Source: Actinomycetes bacterium (GTDB lineage Bacteria > Actinomycetota > Acidimicrobiia > UBA5794). Taken from it: a stretch of 9,950 nt of DNA. The position numbers were made by a program, and so were the translations under genes. Below are positions 6,894-9,950 of the stretch, one piece after another (position 1 is the first letter of the stretch; each line of letters starts with the position of its first letter). The stretch lies in NCBI GenBank assembly GCA_030598305.1, contig JAUVQC010000029.1:1-9950 (forward strand), read 5' to 3'. Below the pieces are notes generated by a model. That model was not told where the DNA came from. It worked only from the letters and a program-made list of their open reading frames with translations, and did no database searches.

Positions 6894-7580
6894 ATGTGCG
6901 GAAGATTCGTCCAGGTCGAGAAGCCTGAGTTCTATGCGGAGCACTTCGGTGCGGAGTTCATCCGTACCGAGACCCTGCGCGAGAGCTACAACGTGGCGCC
7001 AACCTCACAGGTGTACGCAGTGGTCGAGCACGAGGGTGATCGGACGCTGACATCATTTCGTTGGGGACTCATCCCGTCGTGGGCCAAGGAGAAGAAGATC
7101 GGCGCCAAGACCTTCAATGCGCGGTCCGAGACGGCTGCCGACAAACCGATGTTCCGCAGCTCCTTCACGAAGCGTCGATGCATCATTCCGGTCGACGGTT
7201 TCTACGAATGGGAGCGTCGTGGGGACAAGGGCAAGCTCCCGCACTACATCTTTGGGGCCGACCACAAGCCTCTGCCCGCGGCGGGCCTCTGGTCGATCTG
7301 GAAGGACCCCGAGACCGACGAGCTGATCCGATCATGCACCATCCTCACGGGCAGCCCCAACGGCCTCATCGAGAAGCTCCACGATCGAATGCCTGTCATC
7401 ATGCCGGAGAACAATTGGGACGCATGGCTCGACCCGGGCCTGACCGACAAAGAGGCTGTCAGGTCGCTCATGGGCGTGTACCCCGAGGAGTTCATGTCCG
7501 AGTACGCGGTCTCGACTTTGGTCAACAAGGTCCAGAACAACACCATCGACCTTCTCACCCCCCTCAACCTCCCCACCTGA
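6894..7580 (+). CDS. SRAP-domain protein (YedK/HMCES family, abasic-site DNA-protein crosslink former)
   Basis: Single-domain protein of 228 residues that traps abasic sites in single-stranded DNA through a covalent link to its N-terminal cysteine, protecting stalled replication forks. The family also shows autopeptidase activity that removes the initiator Met. Active-site residues are all visible: Cys2 (MCGRF), Asn75 in FNARSET (74-80), Glu105 in GFYEW (102-106) and His163 in LHDRMPVIM (162-170). NVAPT (33-37) and RWGLIPSWAK (56-65) are further SRAP marks. Cys2 fixes ATG 6894 as the start. The gene lies 52 bp after the DinG-type helicase, but a strong leaderless promoter in the gap suggests separate expression. 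E. coli calls its homologue yedK; I leave the symbol blank because orthology within this lineage is not established. Confidence 0.95.
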   Translation: MCGRFVQVEKPEFYAEHFGAEFIRTETLRESYNVAPTSQVYAVVEHEGDRTLTSFRWGLIPSWAKEKKIGAKTFNARSETAADKPMFRSSFTKRRCIIPVDGFYEWERRGDKGKLPHYIFGADHKPLPAAGLWSIWKDPETDELIRSCTILTGSPNGLIEKLHDRMPVIMPENNWDAWLDPGLTDKEAVRSLMGVYPEEFMSEYAVSTLVNKVQNNTIDLLTPLNLPT

Positions 7581-7588
7581 CAGTCAGG
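7576..7588. repeat. Near-perfect palindrome at the SRAP stop and monooxygenase ribosome-binding region
   Basis: CCTGAC (7576-7581) and GTCAGG (7583-7588) are perfect inverted arms around a single A. The SRAP stop codon (TGA, 7578-7580) lies inside the left arm, and the AGGA (7586-7589) that may act as Shine-Dalgarno for the monooxygenase lies in the right arm. As DNA it could be a small operator; as RNA a CCTG/CAGG hairpin could mask the AGGA. A 6-bp arm can arise by chance. Confidence 0.3.
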
Positions 7589-7599
7589 ACCGTGGCATC

Positions 7600-8925
7600 A
7601 TGGATTTCGTGGAACTACCCGTGTGTGTTATTGGTGCTGGCGTAAGTGGGTTGGCGGCCCTCAAGCAGTTGACGGACCGCGGCATCGAGTTCGATGCGTA
7701 CGAGATCGGTTCCGATATCGGAGGGCTCTGGCAATACGACAATGACAACGGCCGATCTCCAGCGTACGCCTCGCTGCACATCGATACATCCAAGGAACGT
7801 TTTGCCTACGCGGACCTGGACATGCCAAGCAAGTGGCCTGTCTATCTCCATCACACACAGGTCTTCGAGTACCTGACCACGTACGCGGACACCTTCGGGT
7901 TGAAGGATCAGATCACATTCCGGCACGAGGTTCTTTCAGTCGAGCCGAGAGATGGGGGGTGGTCCATCACAGTGCGCGACCTCGAGTCAGGCGAGGAATC
8001 GACGAGACGGTATCGGGCGGTCATCGTGGCGTCTGGCCACCACTGGGACCCGAACCTGCCCGAGTTTGATACGAGCTTCGCTGGCGAGACGAGACACGCC
8101 CAGACGTATCGCACGCCTGAGCGCTTCATCGGCAAGAACGTTGTCGTCGTAGGGGTCGGTAATACGGGTGCTGACATAGCGAGTGAGTTGTCGTGGCATG
8201 CCAACAAGGTGACGATCTCGACACGTTCCGGAGCCCACGTGCTGCCGCGCTATGTATTTGGCCGGCCGCTTGACAGCTTCTCGACGCGGTTGTCCTCCCA
8301 GCTTCCGATCAGCGTGCAACGAGGGGCATACCGGACGCTTCTGTACGCCGCTCGCGGATCCCAGGAGTCATACGGGTTCCCGACACCGGACACGCCGATC
8401 CTGAGTCAGCATCCAACGGTGTCGGGCGAACTTCTTGCACTCGTCAAGGATGGGCAGATCGATGTCCGACGTGGAGTATCGCGATTCGATGGCAGGGAGA
8501 TCATCTTCACCGACGGCAAGCGCGCACACGCCGATGTCATCATCTACGCGACGGGCTACCGCATCTCGTTCCCGTTCCTGGATGCATCGGTCGTCTCCAC
8601 TGGTGAGAACCGGGTGGACCTGTACAAGCAGGTCGTGCCTGTCGACATTCCTGGCTTGTTCTTCATCGGGCTGATCCAACCCGTCGGAGCGCTCCCCCCA
8701 CTCGCCGAGCAGCAAGCACGCTGGGTGGCACAGCTGTTGGGCGGCGACGCCCTGCCGAGTCCGGGGGAGATGCGCGCAGAGATCATCACCGATGCGTTTG
8801 AGCGTTCCGAGCGATATCAGGACCGGCCGAGACACACGATCCAGGTTGATTACTGGCCTTACCTCGACTCGGTCAGGGCGATTTGTGATTCGAATGACGA
8901 CCGGGAACGCGGCGCCGCGACCTGA
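7600..8925 (+). CDS. Flavin-containing monooxygenase (FMO family)
   Basis: FAD- and NADPH-dependent monooxygenase that would oxygenate nitrogen or sulfur atoms of a soft nucleophile; 441 residues, typical of bacterial FMOs. Visible motifs are the FAD-binding GAGVSG (12-17), GGLWQYD (41-47), the FMO fingerprint FxGxxxHxxxY as FAGETRHAQTY (160-170), the NADPH-binding GVGNTG (185-190) and ATGY (317-320). No N-terminal extension of the Baeyer-Villiger type is seen, and the fingerprint lacks the extra features of that class, so a classical FMO is favoured. The substrate is unknown: trimethylamine, other amines or sulfides are all possible. ATG 7600 is preceded by AGGA 10 nt upstream, a weak site. 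It lies 19 bp after the SRAP stop, so it may be co-transcribed with it, though no functional tie is evident. Confidence 0.93.
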   Translation: MDFVELPVCVIGAGVSGLAALKQLTDRGIEFDAYEIGSDIGGLWQYDNDNGRSPAYASLHIDTSKERFAYADLDMPSKWPVYLHHTQVFEYLTTYADTFGLKDQITFRHEVLSVEPRDGGWSITVRDLESGEESTRRYRAVIVASGHHWDPNLPEFDTSFAGETRHAQTYRTPERFIGKNVVVVGVGNTGADIASELSWHANKVTISTRSGAHVLPRYVFGRPLDSFSTRLSSQLPISVQRGAYRTLLYAARGSQESYGFPTPDTPILSQHPTVSGELLALVKDGQIDVRRGVSRFDGREIIFTDGKRAHADVIIYATGYRISFPFLDASVVSTGENRVDLYKQVVPVDIPGLFFIGLIQPVGALPPLAEQQARWVAQLLGGDALPSPGEMRAEIITDAFERSERYQDRPRHTIQVDYWPYLDSVRAICDSNDDRERGAAT

Positions 8926-8961
8926 CTCGTACGGATCGATGTAGGTATCCCGCTAGATTTG

Positions 8962-9950
8962 ATGGGAGATACCGGGGGATTCTCCATCTCAGCATTCGAA
9001 CAGACAGAGCCATCGGCCAAGAGAAAGGCCACATGGAAGACGATCGTGATTCGGTCGGTCTTCCTACTCGGTGCCGGGCTCGTCCTCTATATTCTGTGGC
9101 CGCGCCTCGTCGAATTCCTTTCGGCATCGCAGGACCTTTCGGGTATCGACCTGTACTGGTTCGTGTTGATGGGTGCGTTCATGACCGGCGCATTCATGGC
9201 TGCTTGGGAACTCACCCACATCGCCGTCCCCGGTATCTCTCGTTTCGTGGCAGCAGCGTCACAGCTGGCTTCCAACGCGATGGCGAAGGTCGTTCCCGGC
9301 GGCGCGGTTGCAGCTGGTGCCGGCTACTTCAAGATGCTCTCAGTATCAGGGGTACCAACGGGCCAAGCCGCAGCGGCTCTGGCTGCCGTGTCCTTCATCT
9401 CGAACCTCGTTTTGTTCTCCCTCCCAGCTATCGCCCTGTTTCTGGCCGCCCTGTCGGCACCGCTACCGGGTGGATTGCTACCGGTAGGGATCATCGGAAC
9501 CGTGATGTTCGTACTCATGTTCACAGCAGTATTCATCGTCGTGAAATACGACAAGCCACTGCTCCTGATCGGAGGGATCGTTGAGCGTGTCGTCTGCTGG
9601 CTTGCTGACAAGCTGCAGAAGGATTGGCATCCGACAGCACAGCACTTCCTCGAACGACGCAACGAGGTGGTCGAGGCGCTGGGGGCACGATGGCGAAAGG
9701 CCTTGGTTGCCGCGGTACTGAATTGGACGCTCGACTACATGGTGTTGATGACTGCTCTGATCGCTGTTGGTGCTCAGCCCCGACCAAGCCTTGTGCTGGT
9801 GGCGTTCGCTGGTGCCGCTGTGCTCGGCATGATTCCTCTGACGCCCGGTGGATTGGGGTTCGTCGAAGTCGGGCTCACTGCGATGCTCATCGCTGCTGGG
9901 ATTCCCGGCCCCGATGCCACCCTTGCGACGTTGGCGTACCGACTGTTCCA
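8962..9950 (+). CDS. UPF0104 / lysylphosphatidylglycerol synthase-type membrane protein, 3' end beyond window
   Basis: Integral membrane protein with the flippase-like membrane domain shared by UPF0104 proteins and MprF. From ATG 8962, 329 codons are open to the right edge and no stop is reached. Hydrophobic segments lie at about 28-47, 64-82, 138-163, 172-194, 246-268, 276-296 and 300-315. Family marks are NAMAKVVPGGAVAAGAGYFK (105-124, matching the N-L-x-PGG-x-G pattern) and the strongly conserved PLTPGGLGFVEVGL (292-305). The first 27 residues are polar and probably cytoplasmic. The start is uncertain: no Shine-Dalgarno precedes 8962, and a TAGATT only 2 nt upstream could be a -10 for a message starting inside the gene, in which case GTG 9046 would begin translation. 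The in-frame stop at 8923-8925 limits upstream extension. No catalytic transferase domain is seen in the window. Confidence 0.85.
   Translation, partial: MGDTGGFSISAFEQTEPSAKRKATWKTIVIRSVFLLGAGLVLYILWPRLVEFLSASQDLSGIDLYWFVLMGAFMTGAFMAAWELTHIAVPGISRFVAAASQLASNAMAKVVPGGAVAAGAGYFKMLSVSGVPTGQAAAALAAVSFISNLVLFSLPAIALFLAALSAPLPGGLLPVGIIGTVMFVLMFTAVFIVVKYDKPLLLIGGIVERVVCWLADKLQKDWHPTAQHFLERRNEVVEALGARWRKALVAAVLNWTLDYMVLMTALIAVGAQPRPSLVLVAFAGAAVLGMIPLTPGGLGFVEVGLTAMLIAAGIPGPDATLATLAYRLF

Overview
This is a GC-rich chromosomal window from a bacterium, most likely an actinobacterium; Acidimicrobiia or a related lineage is a guess. The clues are the overall composition, the 11-bp-phased GlnR/PhoP-like operator in front of an ammonium transporter gene, and several starts with no Shine-Dalgarno sequence but a TANNNT hexamer 6-8 nt upstream, as in leaderless actinobacterial transcripts. 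No phage, transposon, CRISPR, tRNA or rRNA is visible. It looks like core and metabolic chromosome with two transporter operons.

Layout. (1) 1-583, minus: the 5' half of an Amt ammonium transporter gene that runs off the left edge. (2) 584-720: a divergent regulatory region with six 11-bp-spaced half-sites, read on the amt strand. (3) 721-2943, plus: a three-gene overlapping operon of a DrrA-type ABC ATPase, an ABC-2 permease and a phosphinothricin-acetyltransferase-like GNAT enzyme. (4) 2959-4709, minus: a second ABC exporter (ATPase then permease, ATGA overlap) convergent with the first operon. (5) 4710-4816: a divergent promoter region. (6) 4817-6841, plus: a DinG/XPD-type iron-sulfur helicase. 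(7) 6894-7580, plus: an SRAP (YedK/HMCES) protein behind a good leaderless promoter. (8) 7600-8925, plus: a flavin-containing monooxygenase. (9) 8962-9950, plus: a multi-pass membrane protein of the UPF0104 / lysylphosphatidylglycerol-synthase membrane-domain type, cut by the right edge.

How the genes fit together. The first operon couples efflux with N-acetylation, a pairing that suits detoxification or resistance to a small amine-containing compound. The second exporter is a separate system from a different ABC subfamily, with an unusual Q-loop. DinG and SRAP are both DNA-damage proteins but appear to have separate promoters. The amt promoter region carries the strongest non-coding signal: a regularly phased operator that also lies directly upstream of the first exporter operon, so nitrogen (or phosphate) control of both directions is possible. 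I saw no clearly new multi-gene system; the operator array, the exporter-acetyltransferase coupling and the recurrent leaderless promoters deserve follow-up most.
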